Shown piece after piece: positions 41,250 through 53,385 of a stretch of 64,000 bases of DNA. Below the pieces are notes generated by a model. The model was given only the letters and a program-made list of their open reading frames with translations, did not search any database and was not told where the DNA came from. Every line of letters starts with the position of its first letter. Position 1 is the stretch's first letter. The position numbers and the translations under genes were made by a program. The DNA comes from Ascaphus truei (Eukaryota > Chordata > Amphibia > Anura > Ascaphidae), in contig CM071571.1 of assembly GCA_036426205.1 (NCBI GenBank), forward strand, positions 113,879,306-113,943,305, read 5' to 3'.

Positions 41250-42410
41250 CTAGATGAATTCTCTGCTATGGGCATTCTGATCATACCAAGTCTTCTGCTT
41301 TGTCTGAGCATCCCTATGGTTGTCCTGTGCCAACCCCATCGGTATCTCTAGCCGGTCTCTGAGATCTACCGCATACTGAAGCACAGAAGCATCAGTATTG
41401 CTAGTCTCCCCTTCCCATCCCTCACGGAATAAGTCGAGAGGTCCCCGCAAACTGCGACCATATAGCAGCTCAAAGGGTAAAAAGCCGGTAGATTCTTGTG
41501 ATACTTCACGGAAAGCAAACCGCAAATGCTGCGGGTGAATCTCCCAGTATTTCCCCTCTATAAACACACAAAGCATCTGCTTCAGGGTACCATTGAACCT
41601 CTCACATTGTCCTTTCGTTTGGGGGTGATAAGGGGTCGTACACTGGTGCTTCACCCGCATGCATCCCAGAGACACTGTAACAATTCACTCATGAATTGTG
41701 ACCCTTGATCAGTTTGTATCTCGCTAGGGAAACCTACTTGAATGAAAATGACTAGCAATGCCTTAACTATTGCCCTAGCATCGATGGTGGCAAGCGCTAC
41801 AGCCGCAGGGTACCGGATGGCAAAGTCCACCACAGTGAGGATGTAACACTTGCCCGTCCAGCTGGGGATCATGAGGGACCCACTATGTCCATAGCTACCC
41901 TCAGGAAAGGTTCCCCAATTACTGGTAATGAGTTCAGGGGTGCCTTCACACGATCACCCGCCTTACCTACTCACCGGCAGGCATCACAGGACCAGCAGAA
42001 ATCTGCCACAGTGCCTGATGCCCCCGGCCAGTAGTAACACTGCAACAGCCAGGCTCTCGTCCGAGTGACCCCCTGATGCCCCGCTAGTGGAAAGGAGTGG
42101 GCTACCTGTAACAACTGTTGCCTATACTCCCTGGGTACCACTAGCTGTCTTCTACCTGTCCAGACTCTATCTAACCCGGTAGATCCTTGCTCCCTATACA
42201 AGAGCCCGCGGTGCCACATAAAGTGATCTGACCCTTTGCTTGCTTTAGACTCGGACACCTGAAGTCTCATGCCTTCTAAGCTGGGGTCAGCTTTCACCGC
42301 ATCCCTGAACTGTGTCTCTAATACTGGCCACCCACCCTTAGTGTCTGAGTCGAGGGGAATGGGGACAGGTAAAGGAAACAATTAGTCAGTACCTGGCCAC
42401 GACTTAGTCT
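41250..42410 (-). pseudogene. Gmr1-like integrase, before reverse transcriptase
   Basis: From the right: GGWPVLETQFRDAVK, the HHCC finger (HSFPLAGHQGVTRTRAWLLQ ... CWSCDAC) at 41971-42110, core with MIPSWTGKCYILTVVDFAIR and QTDQGSQFMSELLQ, then PYHPQTKGQCERFNGTLKQM carrying the catalytic Glu, FAFREVSQESTGFLPFELLY, and a C-terminal tail near 41250. Both the second Asp and Glu are intact; frameshifts occur near 41960 and 41650. Order on this strand is protease, integrase, reverse transcriptase, RNase H. Confidence 0.9.
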
Positions 42411-42540
42411 GGCTTACCTGTCTGGTCTCCACAGAGACCCCTGGAATGGTTGGTCCCAAATGCAGGGGGACAGGGGATGGTTCTGATGCGATCTTGGCTG
42501 ACTGACTTCTGGTAATCACTGCACAGGAGCAAGCTCTGCG

Positions 42541-42740
42541 GTGAACACACAGGTTACGTGTCCCAGGTCATTGCCAAGGAGGACCTCAGCATCTAACCCG
42601 GACAATACCCCACCTCCCTCATACCATGTCCGGCACCCAATCCAAAAAGACCCAGGCAACCTGGAGGTACAGCAATCCTCCGTCTGGCATGGTCACTTTC
42701 ATCTTGGTGCCCGGGAGCAAATCCTCTGGCAGGACCATAT
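42541..42740 (-). pseudogene. Gmr1-like protease, C-terminal part
   Basis: Continues the protease begun at 43512-43620: NMVLPEDLLPGTKMKVTMPD, then LLGNDLGHVTC, the second retropepsin motif. The N-terminal part lies on the other side of the solo LTR. Confidence 0.8.
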
Positions 42741-43516
42741 TGTCACGGATGCTAACCACAAACTGGACTAGACTGAGAGGCTGAGGTGGGGATATATGAA
42801 AACCGCTGCCATACAACCATGAGATCAGGTCTGGTAAGCAGAGTCGGTGTAGGTTTGCCGGGTCAGGGTAGGAGACAGGAGGGCCGTAGAGGTACTTGCC
42901 ATAGTTAGGATTGGAGAGATCAAAAATGGTCAGAGTCTGAAGCCGAGGTCGAGGAGGGGAGAGAGAGGAGAGGTCCGGTAGATGCGCCGAGGTCCAAGGG
43001 TTCCAGAGATCAGAAGTCCGAGTCCAGGCTGGGGTCTAAGTACAAAGGCAAAACACAGCAAAACAGCAAGCGGCTTGTAGCAAGCACACAGAACAAAGTC
43101 TATGCTCAGCAATCAGCATAGGGCTGATTGAGTATATATGAGCACCAAGAGCCAATAGGAGGAATCCCAAGGATGAGGTCAGAGATATGTGGAGCGCTGA
43201 TAGGAGGAGGCAGGGTGCAGGGCAGGTGTGCAGGTATTCAGAAGATTATTGAAGTCAGGTGTTGGGCTCCGTGTGTGCGCCTGAGACGCCAGGCGCGTGC
43301 GATGGTGGGCGCGCTCCTGAACTGGCTGGCAGACACCCGAGGCGGCCTGATGCGGCTGCATGTGCACATCAGAGGGAATGCGCGTGCATCCGGAGGTCCG
43401 GCGGTGGCAGTGGGTTGAGAGCGGAGCCTCCGTGCACTCCTCACTGCTGGCGCGGTAGCGCGCATGCCTCTGATGCAAGCAGGTGCGGTGGCCGGTAAGG
43501 AGAGGGTCCTCTTACA
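42741..43516 (-). mobile_element. Solo chromovirus LTR inside Gmr1 protease
   Basis: TGTCACGGATGCTAACCACA to GAGGGTCCTCTTACA, ~776 bp, with CATAT immediately before (42736-42740) and at the far junction (43515-43519). The protease sequence is contiguous across it once one CATAT is removed. It has the TATGCTCAGC box and a TATATATGAG TATA-like element (minus strand) of this LTR group. No internal sequence remains, so it arose by LTR-LTR recombination. Confidence 0.88.
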
Positions 43517-43620
43517 TATCAGGTCGGACCAGGGTAACAGTGGCACCAGAGTCGAGCAAGACGGCTGCTTGGCGATCTCTGATGGTCACTCTCCGCAGAT
43601 GCTTCTGCCGGACATCGTTG
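43512..43620 (-). pseudogene. Gmr1-like protease, N-terminal part
   Basis: Reads VTIRDRQAAVLLDSGATVTL with the intact DSG catalytic motif, ending VRPDM at the solo LTR junction. Confidence 0.85.
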
Positions 43621-44530
43621 GATTGCAACCCGACTGGTGCAACCTGATGTCCTCTCGTCTCCGCTGCTGGTTCCTGGGGGGCAAGTCCAGATCTCTCCGT
43701 GGACATCCCACTGTGGGTTGATTCCGCGACTGTACTTGGCTCCTCTTTGTGTGCCAGTCACATACGAGCGACCGGCCTCGCAGCTGGAGAACATTGCTGG
43801 GGTCCACCAGACGTTTGACGGTCCGGACAGACTGGTCTGATGTGACCCACTTTATTGCACAGGTAACAACGCCTCTCATGTTTAAACTTTGCAGCTTTGG
43901 GGATGCTGCCTTCTGCTGCAGGCATGTGCGTCCACTGAGGGTCTGTTTGGCTACCTTGACCATCACAGCTGGTGCCTTGGTAGCCCTTTTTCTGTCCATT
44001 AAAGCGGGACAGGTCACAAATTCATCAACCATCCTTGCAGCTTCCACATGGGTCTTAAGTTTACAGTCATAGACCCATGCCCTCACGTCCGAGGGACACT
44101 GCTGCAATAACTGTGAAAGATCAAGTCCAGTAACATGTGGTATTTGGTGGCACCACAACCCTCCACCCACTGGGTCCCCTGCAATGCCATGCAAGCCCCA
44201 TACTGGACATAGGACTCCCGGGGGTATCTTTCCCCTGTCCTGAACATGCCCCGGTAAGCTTCTGGGGTAAGGGAATACTGCATCAGCAGTATTGCTTTAA
44301 CATGCTTATTGTCATCCCGATCTTCTGGTGGGATGGACCGCAGAGTTTCTTTGGCCACTCCAGACAACAAGGGATGCAATCTCAACACCCAGTCCCATGG
44401 CGGCACCCGGTATCTTTGACATTGGTCTCAAAGTCACTTAAAAATACGTCAATCTTGTCGGTGCCGTCTACAAACTTGTTGAAATTGTGGTGGTCCACTT
44501 GGGAAAGTCTTGTTCCCAGTTGATCAGGTG
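43621..44530 (-). pseudogene. Gmr1-like Gag with SCAN-like domain
   Basis: Clearest Gag copy of this family here. From the right: PPWDWVLRLHPLLSGVAKET, DDNKHVKAILLMQYSLTPEA, YRGMFRTGERYPRESYVQYG, ACMALQGTQWVEGCGATKYH, MLLDLIFHSYCSSVPRT, then (after a frame change near 44090) VRAWVYDCKLKTHVEAARMV. The segment from YSLTPEAYRGMFR to the VRAWV helix lines up with the SCAN fold (five-helix capsid-C-like dimer domain). A CCHC knuckle (CYLCNKVGHIRPVC) lies near 43855-43815 in another frame. The N-terminal part extends weakly to about 44850. Confidence 0.78.
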
Positions 44531-46124
44531 GGAGTGAGGGGACACATGCCCATGTATTGCTGCCAGCCTCTGAATCCTCTCATCAGCTGTAGCCCTCTCT
44601 CCCCATGAGGCAAGGAGTGCGGTGATTACAGGGGTGGCAGGTCAAGTATCCACAGGGACTACCCCTACCGCACACCCAAGAACCAGTCCTTCACCATTAT
44701 CCCGGTGATTGCCCTCTCCCTCCCTATGTCCATCTCCTTCCGGGGCTGGATTAACCTCCTGCGCCCCGGGATGAAATGTGATCACTGCTGCTGCAGGTAT
44801 GGGCTCGTTGCCCTCAGGTAAAGCAATACTGGCTTCATGAAATTCCAAGTCCTCCTCCAGTTGTACCTTTGACTGACCAGCCGTCGGTATTCCATAACTT
44901 TCACATTGGGTAACAATCCGAGAGCGGTCCCAGGACTGGAACCATACCGATCGCTTATCTATGTTCGCCCGCAGGCACAGTTAGGTGACAAAGGGAATCT
45001 GTGGGGAAAGGAAGGATGTTTTATTATTATAACGTGAGGCGTATTGAATACACACATTAGACACAGTATATCCCAACGGGTTAAATGACTTTTTGTCCCT
45101 TAGCTACTTTATTGAAGATAGATAAACTACATTGCTCTAGTGTAGTTGCAACTATATACTTCTATGAGTGATGCTGCCACTGTTTGCTGTTGCTGCTATG
45201 GATCTGCTTATGTCTATACTCCCCTGTGATTTTGTTATAGCCATTGGATATATTATGACCACATTTGTAATGTTTTTTTCCACTGGTTAATGGTTACATC
45301 AGGTTTTAGTATTCTGGGATAGTCACTGTTCAATCACCTATGCTTATATAGTCCTTTCTTTGTCCTTTTGTTTTATGTGCACGAATCGTGTATGTTTACA
45401 TCCAGACGATGATCACCTCCGTTACTAAGGGATACCGGACGCCACTACAGAGAATGAAAGCATTGAGGAGGATGTGGGATCAGATGACCCAGATGCCGCC
45501 AATCAAAGCCATGAAGCAAGATGACGTCAGTGAAATCGGGAGACCGAGACGTGACACGCAGCGCAAGGCAGATGCGTTCCAGGAGATGACGAGGATGTCG
45601 TCGGAGGATCATGATCACGTGACATTGCGGACATAGAATAATGTACTGGATGCGCTAGAGGACACTATATAAATTAGGGGCTTTCCTCACGTCAGATAGG
45701 ACATCGTCGCTGGATGATGAGGCAGCACTACACACATGTTACATCTAGGTTTATTGAACAGTGAGAATTTGGGTTATTGTGTGTGTTATATAATGGGCCA
45801 TTTGGGACTTGGTAATTAAGCCACTTGCACTTGATAAAGACCATTGCAGTCGAAAAGTTGTGTTAGCTTAATAAATGCATTTGATATTTTTCAAATCTGT
45901 GTGGCCTGTCTTCCATCTATCATCTGATACATCATGGCTTATGCTTAGCAGTCTGACAGGGTGTAATTGTGATTTTTACTTCTCTCTTTTGTATTTACAT
46001 ATTGACAAAACTGCACTGATTATATTTTTTATTTGGTTCTTTCATTGACATTTTTTTTAGTATTTTTATTAAAGCAAGGTACTGTACATTTTGTCCTGTA
46101 TTGTGACTGTCCATTTTAGACACC
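44531..46124. other. Gmr1 5' leader remnant and unassigned sequence
   Basis: 44531-45000 is probably the N-terminal Gag and leader of the minus-strand Gmr1 copy. 45040-46110 has no coding domain. 45831-45857 holds TTGATAAAG, GAC..GTC and GAAAAG, a hammerhead-like box followed by TTAATAAATG, as in other repeats here. 45663-45668 is TATATAA. Confidence 0.45.
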
Positions 46125-46641
46125 ATGGGGGTGTCAAATCACAAAATCGAGATACAACTCAAGTCACTTAACCTAATGCAACTCATTTCCCAACCCACAC
46201 GGACAAACCTGAAATCTCACAACCATTCCTTGCTAGACTGGATGCTCTCCTCAAATCCATTCAGAATCCAATCCTCTTGCCTCCTTCCAGACATTTTCAG
46301 TGACCATGCAATAGTGTACTGTGTAAGGAAAATTAAACAACCTCAATCAAGCCCTAACTTTCTCCTCACTAGAACATTTAGAAACTTGAACCCACAACAG
46401 TTTCTGGCTGACCTTACCAACTGCCCTTGGCACAGAATCGATTTAATTCCCGACCCTGATACTGTGCTCGTCTATTTCCAATCCGAGTTTTTAAAACTGT
46501 GTGATACCCATGCTCCACTAAGCAGAATAAGAATATAAGCCCACCTTCCGTGGGTTACAACTGACCTCAGAGCACTCTTCCATTTCAGGGATGCCTTGTG
46601 GAAAAGCTACAAATTAACTGGCACTACCAAGGATCTTAATA

Positions 46642-47038
46642 CTGCTGCGACACACTTTATTCGAGCAAATACCCAGTATGTACCTGGCAGATACCTGGAA
46701 TGCGCCGCTCCTCACCTCTGACAAGCCCTGTTGCATTTGCCTTCCCAGCCTGGGTTCATGCCTGGCTGATGGGCGGCTGATCTGTTAAATGATAATGATT
46801 AGGATTTAATAGGCTGCAATGCTTCGCGTGTCTACCAGATGGCATAAATTCATGAATTGTAATGCAGTATATATATATATACTGTGCAGTATTGCAGCCA
46901 GAGGGAATAAAATGCTTCAATCCCTGCCTGGAAAATAACTCAATGCACTCGGGCAGAAAACAGTCACAAACCTCAATACACCCGGGTATATCCGAATTCG
47001 TGGGACTAGCCGAGCTCGAATAAAGTGTGTCGCCAGTG
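46642..47038 (-). mobile_element. TA-flanked MITE, copy 3
   Basis: Reverse-oriented 397-bp copy: CTGCTGCGACACACTTTATT to GTGTGTCGCCAGTG with TA on each side (46640-46641, 47039-47040). It interrupts LINE coding sequence, again fixing the ends. It contains the GCAGTATATATATA centre. Confidence 0.9.
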
Positions 47039-47470
47039 TAACTACAGATGCCTGTGGAATATGTGCACAAGGCAAACAAGGCATGCAAAAGCACAATATC
47101 ACTCTGACAATCTCCTCCAGAATACATCAAATCCAGCTAACTTCTGGAAGGTTATCAACAATATATTTCAGCCTTCTAGTCACCAACAACCAAGTAATAT
47201 CACTAAGGAGGATATTAATCTGACAAATGTCTCTGACATTGCAAATGCATTCAATGATTACTTTGTGGGGTGTGCTACTAACTTATTAGTGAAATGCAAC
47301 ACAAACCACAAACATGAACCTAATTCTGAGAGTACCCCTATAGCCCCACCCTCTCCCAACACTGCTCACAATTTTCCATTTGTCCCAGTATCCGAAGAGG
47401 AGATTGCACAAGCGCTCCTCAAATTAAAACAAAGCAGCCAATGTGGATCTGACTTACTGCTATCTAAGTT

Positions 47471-48190
47471 GTACTGTATTGTATGTCTTTATTTATATAG
47501 CACTATTAATGTACATAGCGCTTCACAGTAGCAATACACGTGGTAATCATATAAATAACAAATAATATAAATAAAAGGTCATGGGAATAAGTGCTTCAGA
47601 CATAAAAGTAACATTAAGGAAAAGGAGACCCTGCTCCGAGGAGCTTACAATCTAATTGGTAGGTAGGGAGAACGTACAGAGACAGTAGGAGGGCATTCTG
47701 ATAAGTGCATCTGCAGGGAGCCAAGCTTTATGTATCATGTGTCCAGTATTATCAACAGTGCGATTCATATGCTTCTTTAAGCAAGTGTGTCTTATGGTGG
47801 GTCTTAAATGTGGATAGAGAGGGTTCTAGTTGGGTATTGAGGGGAAGGGCATTCCAGGGGTGCAGGGCAGTCAGTGAGAAAGGTTTAAGGCGGGAGAGGG
47901 CTTTAGATACCAAGGGGATACAAAGAAGATATCCTTGAGAAGCACGCAAGAGTCTGGATTGTGCATAGCGAGAAATTAGGGCTGAGATGTAAGGAGGGGT
48001 AGAAGAGTGAAAGCTTTAAAAGTGGGGAGGAGAATTGAGTGCGAGATGCGGAATTTGATCGGAATCCAGGAGAGAGATTTCAGGAGGGGAGATGCAGAGA
48101 CAGATTTAGGAAAGAGTAGAGCGATTCTGGCAGCAACGTTTAGGATAGATTGTAGGGGAAATAGGTGAGAGGCAGGAAGGCTGGACAGTT
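47471..48190 (-). mobile_element. L2-like LINE 3' fragment inserted in LINE
   Basis: The minus strand encodes an RT C-terminal tail, FSLTALHPWNALPLNTQL, then LSTFKTHHKTHLLKEAY, and ends in a 3' UTR with GTGCTATATAAATAAAGACA followed by an ACAAT-type tail. The flanking copy-1 LINE sequence resumes at 48191 (compare 54590). A relative lies at 60965-61370. Confidence 0.8.
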
Positions 48191-49640
48191 CCTAACACTT
48201 GGTGCCCCAGCCATTCCCAAACCAATTGCTTCCATAGTCAACTCTATTCTGTCTGCAGACCATATCCCTAAGACCTGGAAAACTGCCAAAGTTGTCCCAA
48301 TCCTCAAAAGTAAGGACAAAAACACTGTCTCAAACTACAGGCCAATCGCTCTTCTCACAATACTATCCAAAGTCATGGAAACATGTGTTGACTCCCAATT
48401 AAGCGATTACTATACCAAGACAAATTTCCCTAGCCAATTTCAATCTGTCTTTCACCCCAAACACTCAACGGGAACTGCGCTGCTAAAAGATTGCAATGAA
48501 ATCCAGTGTGGAATGGAACGTGGACAACTCAATGGTGCAATATTCCTAGATTTTACAAAGGCTTTTGATACTGTTGATCATGTTATCTTGCTTAACAAAC
48601 ACCAGTGTTCTGGAATAGGGAAGCTTGCTTTAAACTGGTTTCATTCCTACCTATCAGGTAAATCGCAACATATGTCTATCTCACGCTCTAACTCCAACCC
48701 CTTGGAAAACACCTGTGGTGTCCCGCAAGGCTCTGTTCTGGGGCCCCTACTCTTCTCATTGTTCATCAATGATCTTCCTACAGCTTGTAAGGGAGCTTCA
48801 ATACACATGTATGCATTTGACACAATCTCATATGCACATAGCCCTAGCCTCTCCGACCTTGAACACATACTTCAATCTGACTTTTAGAGAATTGAAAAAT
48901 TGGATGTCCAAAAAAAAACTGTTTTTAAACACTGACAAGACTGTAACAATTGTATTTGGGGCCAAGGCTACATTTTTAAAGCTTCCAATGACTAAGCTCC
49001 AGATCAGAACCAACACTATTACCACCCTAACTCCTGTTACTAGTTTTAAATACTTGGGCATATGGTTTGACTCCCATTTAACATTTGGGATGCACATTGA
49101 TACCCTGGCATACAATACCTATGCCAAACTAGTTGTACTTCACAGGAACAAATCCTCCCTAAGTCTGCTGGTCAGAAAGGGTATCGCACAGCAGATGCTA
49201 ATGCCAATTATCGACTATGGGGACATAGTATACGGCTTGGCACCCCAAACCCACCTTAGCAAACTTGATACCTTCTACAATTCAATATGCCGTTTTGTTC
49301 TCCAATGCAACTACAACACACATCACGGCGAAATGCTCAAAGAACTAGATTGGTCATCACTTGAGTCACGGAGCAAAGTTCATCTTTCCTTTCTACCTTC
49401 AAATACTTTCTGGGCAAGCTACCCGTCTATCTGAACAAGCTCCTCACCCCTACAACATGCAGCACTTATCTGAGATCTGACTCCAAAAGATTGGTCATGG
49501 TCCCAATGTTCAGCAAAGTATCCGGCCGCTCCTCCTCTTACCATGCACACCAGAACTAGAACAATATACCAGAGACTCTCACAGCAACCACCAGTCTAAG
49601 TTCTTTCAAAACTAAAGCTGTCTCACATTTTTATCTGGTC
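48191..49640 (+). pseudogene. LINE reverse transcriptase, copy 1
   Basis: RT blocks include NYRPIALLTILSKVMETCVD, GAIFLDFTKAFDTVDHVILL, LSGKSQHMSISRSNSNPLEN and GVPQGSVLGPLLFSLFINDL. The catalytic box reads YAFD instead of YADD, so the enzyme is dead. Later blocks (LFLNTDKTVTIVFG, GIAQQMLMPIIDYGDIVYGL) follow after a frameshift near 48885. Nearly every block is matched in the copy at 54.6-56.07 kb, so both derive from one active lineage. Confidence 0.9.
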
Positions 49641-49855
49641 TGTAACTGTTACACACGCCTATAATATATATTATCTCTAACTGTGCATGCAATGTCTTGT
49701 ATATAATGTATACCCTGTTCAGTTATGTAACTATGTATTTGTAACCATGTATTTTTTGTCATCTTAACTCTATGCCCAGGACATACTTGAAAACGAGAGG
49801 TAACTCTCAATGTATTACTTCCTGGTAAAACATTTTAAAAATAAATAAAATAAAC

Positions 49856-51722
49856 CAAATGGTTTATAATGCACAGTATTCTGTCTCGGGCATTACAGAG
49901 TACCAGAAAACAGTCAGAGAGAGGATAATAATTTTCCTCAACAGAGTTTATGAATATTTCAAATGTCAAAAATTATACTAACAGGGCTAATCCCAATCTA
50001 GAAAAGCAACTATTAATACATAGTTTATAAAAGGAAAAACACTTTGAAAAATAATTGATCTACAACAAAAATGGTTAACCAAACAAAAAGACAAGAAAAT
50101 CATATGCTCCTTTTGTTTAGTTATTTTCCCTTCATGCAGTAATTTTGTGTTTAATATTTAATTTAAACTATAAAGTTCTATTGAGAGCAATTTAATTTTG
50201 TTCTTACAGCTCAAAGTGCAGCAATAATTTTTTATTTTCTGCCAGAGAATTGTTTTTAATAAAACAGATGGTGAGACTGTGTCAATAATGCCTGTTTGTC
50301 AGAATTCTCAATTAAGGCAAAGTCTTCAGCAAAATATAATTAAGTTACAGTTTATGGCATACTGAAAATATGTATTTAAAAACGATACTGTATGTACAGT
50401 ATGTCTTCAAAACCAATAGAGAAATATGTGTCTTTGAAAATGAGCAAATATTGTATTTCCATGGCAATTTTCTTTATATTATACGAAACTAAGTCAATAA
50501 TTAAATACTAATTACTATAACTAATAACTACGATAGCGATGGAACATATCTACTAAGCGGAGCTATTCTGTTAGACAGCTTCTGGCACCGGAAGAAACCT
50601 TATGACCAAACTGTTAGGCGTCTTAAACTGAATGAGCCATAAGGTGTCTTTTGGCACTGCTAGATGTCTTAAGGTATAGCACCACTTCATAAATATGGTC
50701 CCAAGTGTCTGTGAACTCTCATTTAGAGATGGGCAAACCTGTAAAATCCGATGCATGGATTTTCAGCTGGTTTTTGTGTACAATCCGATCTGTGCACAGA
50801 AATCCGCAGACGGGTTAGGCGCTCTTTACTCAGATTCGGTCCATGCAGTCTCTTCAGAAACCGCAGACTAAATTACTCTGAGTGCATTTATTTTTTCACT
50901 GTAACTTCCTGTCTGCTATTTTTGTGATTGTGGGGGACGGGAGAGGCTGTGTGGGACTGGACTGGTAGCAAAGAAGGCACAGAGCAACAGGCAGGGAGAG
51001 TGAGAGAAATTACAGAGAGAGAGAGAGAGAGATTAGAGAGAGATGTTTTTGTTTATTTTATTTTTATTATGAGTGATGATGGCAGTGGAGTTTCATGGTA
51101 CCAACATTAGGAGTCGCTAAAGTACTGTGGCTGCTGCAACTCCTGTTGTTTGAATGCCTTAAGAACATGCTGCTCCTACTACTGTTCAGCCAGTGTTAGT
51201 GGTTGCGTCTGAGTTGAGCTTGTGGGTGGTTATCATTTCATCTCCTTCAAACACACTCTCTTGAAAAAGTTCTGTGTTAGAGGAAGCACAGATGCAGTCA
51301 GCTTCATCTACAACTTGATGCAGCACATGTGCTGGTGAACCGCGGACCAAACGTGGAGTGTTTAAGGCAAAGTACAGTGCAGGTGGAATTATCCAGTTCT
51401 GGATAATAGCGCATTTTAACATTAAAAATAAAACATTACCCAGCAAGCATATAGTAAATACAAGTTGTATTTATAGCCAGAATTAAGGCCATTCTAGTCC
51501 TTCTGGTCTTCCTCCTCTGTGGCACCGATAGTAAAATAAAAAAAACTAATTACTACTGGTCTGTAACGCTTTAATCACCTTAGCTGTTATTAATCACAAT
51601 GGTAATTAAGGGGTTAACTCCCTCTTCTGTTACCCACCCAGGAGGCCTAACCCCCCTCCCTGGGGCAACTGTGCTACTCCACTCATGTCCCCACCTGTGA
51701 AACCTTGCCCTTCTCTCCCACA
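49856..51722. other. AT-rich, no gene seen
   Basis: 49860-50720 is AT-rich, possibly unique sequence. At 50728 TAGAGATGGGCAAACC resembles a hAT-type terminus, but no partner was found. 51000-51035 is a GAGA run. At 51571-51615 there is one copy of the TTAATCACC...GTAATTAAGGGGTTAA hairpin repeat described at 53990. Confidence 0.45.
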
Positions 51723-51726
51723 TCTA

Positions 51727-51978
51727 CAGATGCAGCCACCAGTATCCGACCACTTGCCTTGGAAAATATGGGACAATCTCCCAGTAAACCAACATTTCTG
51801 TGAGATTTCTGCAGCCAGACTAATGGCCCATTGGATTAACACAGTGAGGGACCCCTGCTTTGTTAATCCGGTGGGCCATTAGTCTGACTGCAGAATCTTA
51901 CAGAAATATTGCAGCATTTACTGTGAGATTGCCCCTGTATTTTCCCAGGGAAGTGGTCGGATACTGGTGGCTGCATCT
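51727..51978. mobile_element. Palindromic element P1
   Basis: Arms 51727-51843 and 51858-51978 are reverse complements with minor gaps (AGATGCAGCCACCAGTATCC at the outer end; ATTAACACAG/CTTTGTTAAT at the centre). The whole unit is a hairpin with a ~14-base loop. Confidence 0.85.
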
Positions 51979-51989
51979 GTACCACATGG

Positions 51990-52206
51990 GGCCTCTGGAG
52001 CTGAACCACATTAATTTCAGGTCTTGGACCCCCTGCTTCCTGAGGTACATGCCCTGGTATCTCCTTTAAGTTTAAATGTCCTGGTCACGTGGGCTTTGAC
52101 ATGGGACATTTAAACTGGCAGGAGATACCGGCACCTGATACTTTGGGAAGCAAGGGGTCCTGGGACCTTAAATGAATGCGGTTCAGCTCCAGAGACCCCC
52201 TGCTTC
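51990..52206. mobile_element. Palindromic element P2
   Basis: Arms start GGGGCCTCTGGAGCTGAACC and end in its complement. The inner portion contains GGTATCTCCTTTAAGTTTAA and its mirror around a GTCACGTGGG centre. Same family as P3 and P4. Confidence 0.85.
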
Positions 52207-52266
52207 AATACTATGTTTTTAAAATTAAAATAAAAACAGCGCGATCGCCTGTAAGAGCTGTTCAGG

Positions 52267-52480
52267 GAGATAATATTAATAATAGCATGTTCTTGTATAC
52301 GCTGCTAGTTTTATGTAGTGCTTTACAGAGATATTATGCAGACACAGTCCCTGTTCCGTGGAGCTTACAATCTATGTTTTTGGTGCCTGAGGCACAGGGA
52401 GATAAAGTGACTTGCTCAAGGTCACAAGGAGCCAACACCGGGAATTGAACCACTTTCTCCTGCTTCAAACCACAAGATGC
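52267..52480. repeat. L2/MIR-like repeat
   Basis: GGAGCTTACAATCTATG, then GATAAAGTGACTTGCTCAAG, GTCACAAGGAGC and GGGAATTGAACC, the block shared by L2 3' ends and MIR SINEs. A related copy lies at 24800-24985. Confidence 0.65.
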
Positions 52481-53031
52481 AGCTTTTCTTTGCACAGCTC
52501 TTTCTGACTGCTGAAGAGAAATTGAATGTGAAGTTAATTTAGCTATTAAAGCAACTACTACCTTGTGTGATATGTCACTTTTGTAATAAATGGTATCTAA
52601 CATGCGATATATCAAACTAAATAAAGTTTTTACAGAAATATCATACTGTACAGTAGGAACATGCCAACATGTTCGATGTTGCAGTGATAACATCGAAGCT
52701 ACCTGAATTGGCCCCAAAGAGTGCCGACCTAGGGTATCATGCAGTAAGCAGCGAAAAAATGCATTAGCCAGTTTAGCAATTAGTCATGTTTTTGGCGTGT
52801 TAAACTCGCTGTATGCTGTAAGGGGCAAATCCCTGGCGAATGAATGCGCCACCACCATTTGATAAAATGGTTAGTAACCAGTGGCGAGATGGCTGCCTGG
52901 TGAGAAGCTGCCGAGAAGCCGTCCCCTGCCGAGATGTGTTTGCAGCAGAGAGAGAAATGCTGCTCTCTCGGCGCAAACATCGGCACATTAAAAATTATTT
53001 TTAAAACCATTTTTATTCATAGTGTACATGT
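52481..53031. other. No gene seen
   Basis: At 52730 CTAGGGTATCATGCAGTAAG matches 63255 (CTAGGCATCATGCAGTAAC) and may be the end of another MITE family. 52900-52985 contains a short palindrome (GAGAGCAGCATTTCTCTCT). Confidence 0.45.
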
Positions 53032-53273
53032 GCAGGGGGTCTCCGGAGCTGAACCGCATTGGTTTCAGGTCCGGGGACCCCTGCTTCCCGAGATACAGGC
53101 CCCTTTATGAGGTGCCGGTATCCCTCTGCATTTAAAGGTCCCGATCACGTGACCGCGGAATGTAAACAAAACAGAGGGATACCGGCACCCCATAAAGGGG
53201 CTTGTATCTTGGGAAGCAGGGGGTCCCCGGACCTAAAACCAAAGCGGTTCAGCTCCAGAGACCCTCTGCACAT
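53032..53273. mobile_element. Palindromic element P3
   Basis: GCAGGGGGTCTCCGGAGCTG to CCAGAGACCCTCTGCAC. Arms are ~105 bp and include CCGGGGACCCCTGCTTCCCG and CCGGTATCCCTCTG with mirrors; the centre is GATCACGTGACC. Confidence 0.85.
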
Positions 53274-53385
53274 CTACACTATGAGTAAAACACACATATC
53301 AATAAACACTTGTTCCTTACCATTGCGGCTATCTGCTATGGTAGCGAAGCAGCATGAATATTTTTTTAATAATACTGTACAGTGA

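Larger units (their letters stand above)
46125..49855 (+). mobile_element. CR1/L2-group LINE, copy 1, with nested insertions
   Basis: Contains the end of the apurinic-type endonuclease (DIFSDHAIVYCVRK near 46300, the SDH motif), a linker (46540-46640 and 47041-47470), RT and a 3' tail with GAGGTAACTCTCAATGTATT and an A/T-rich (AATAAAATAAA) end. Two later elements split it: a MITE at 46642-47038 and a minus-strand LINE fragment at 47471-48190. It is 5'-truncated within the endonuclease. Confidence 0.88.

Noticed and set aside
43980..44406. SCAN domain of a host zinc-finger gene
   Set aside because: A CCHC knuckle, protease and integrase follow in order with no C2H2 fingers, so it is Gag.
50728..51120. 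hAT element starting TAGAGATGGGCAAACC
   Set aside because: Only one end is recognisable; no inverted partner or 8-bp duplication was found.
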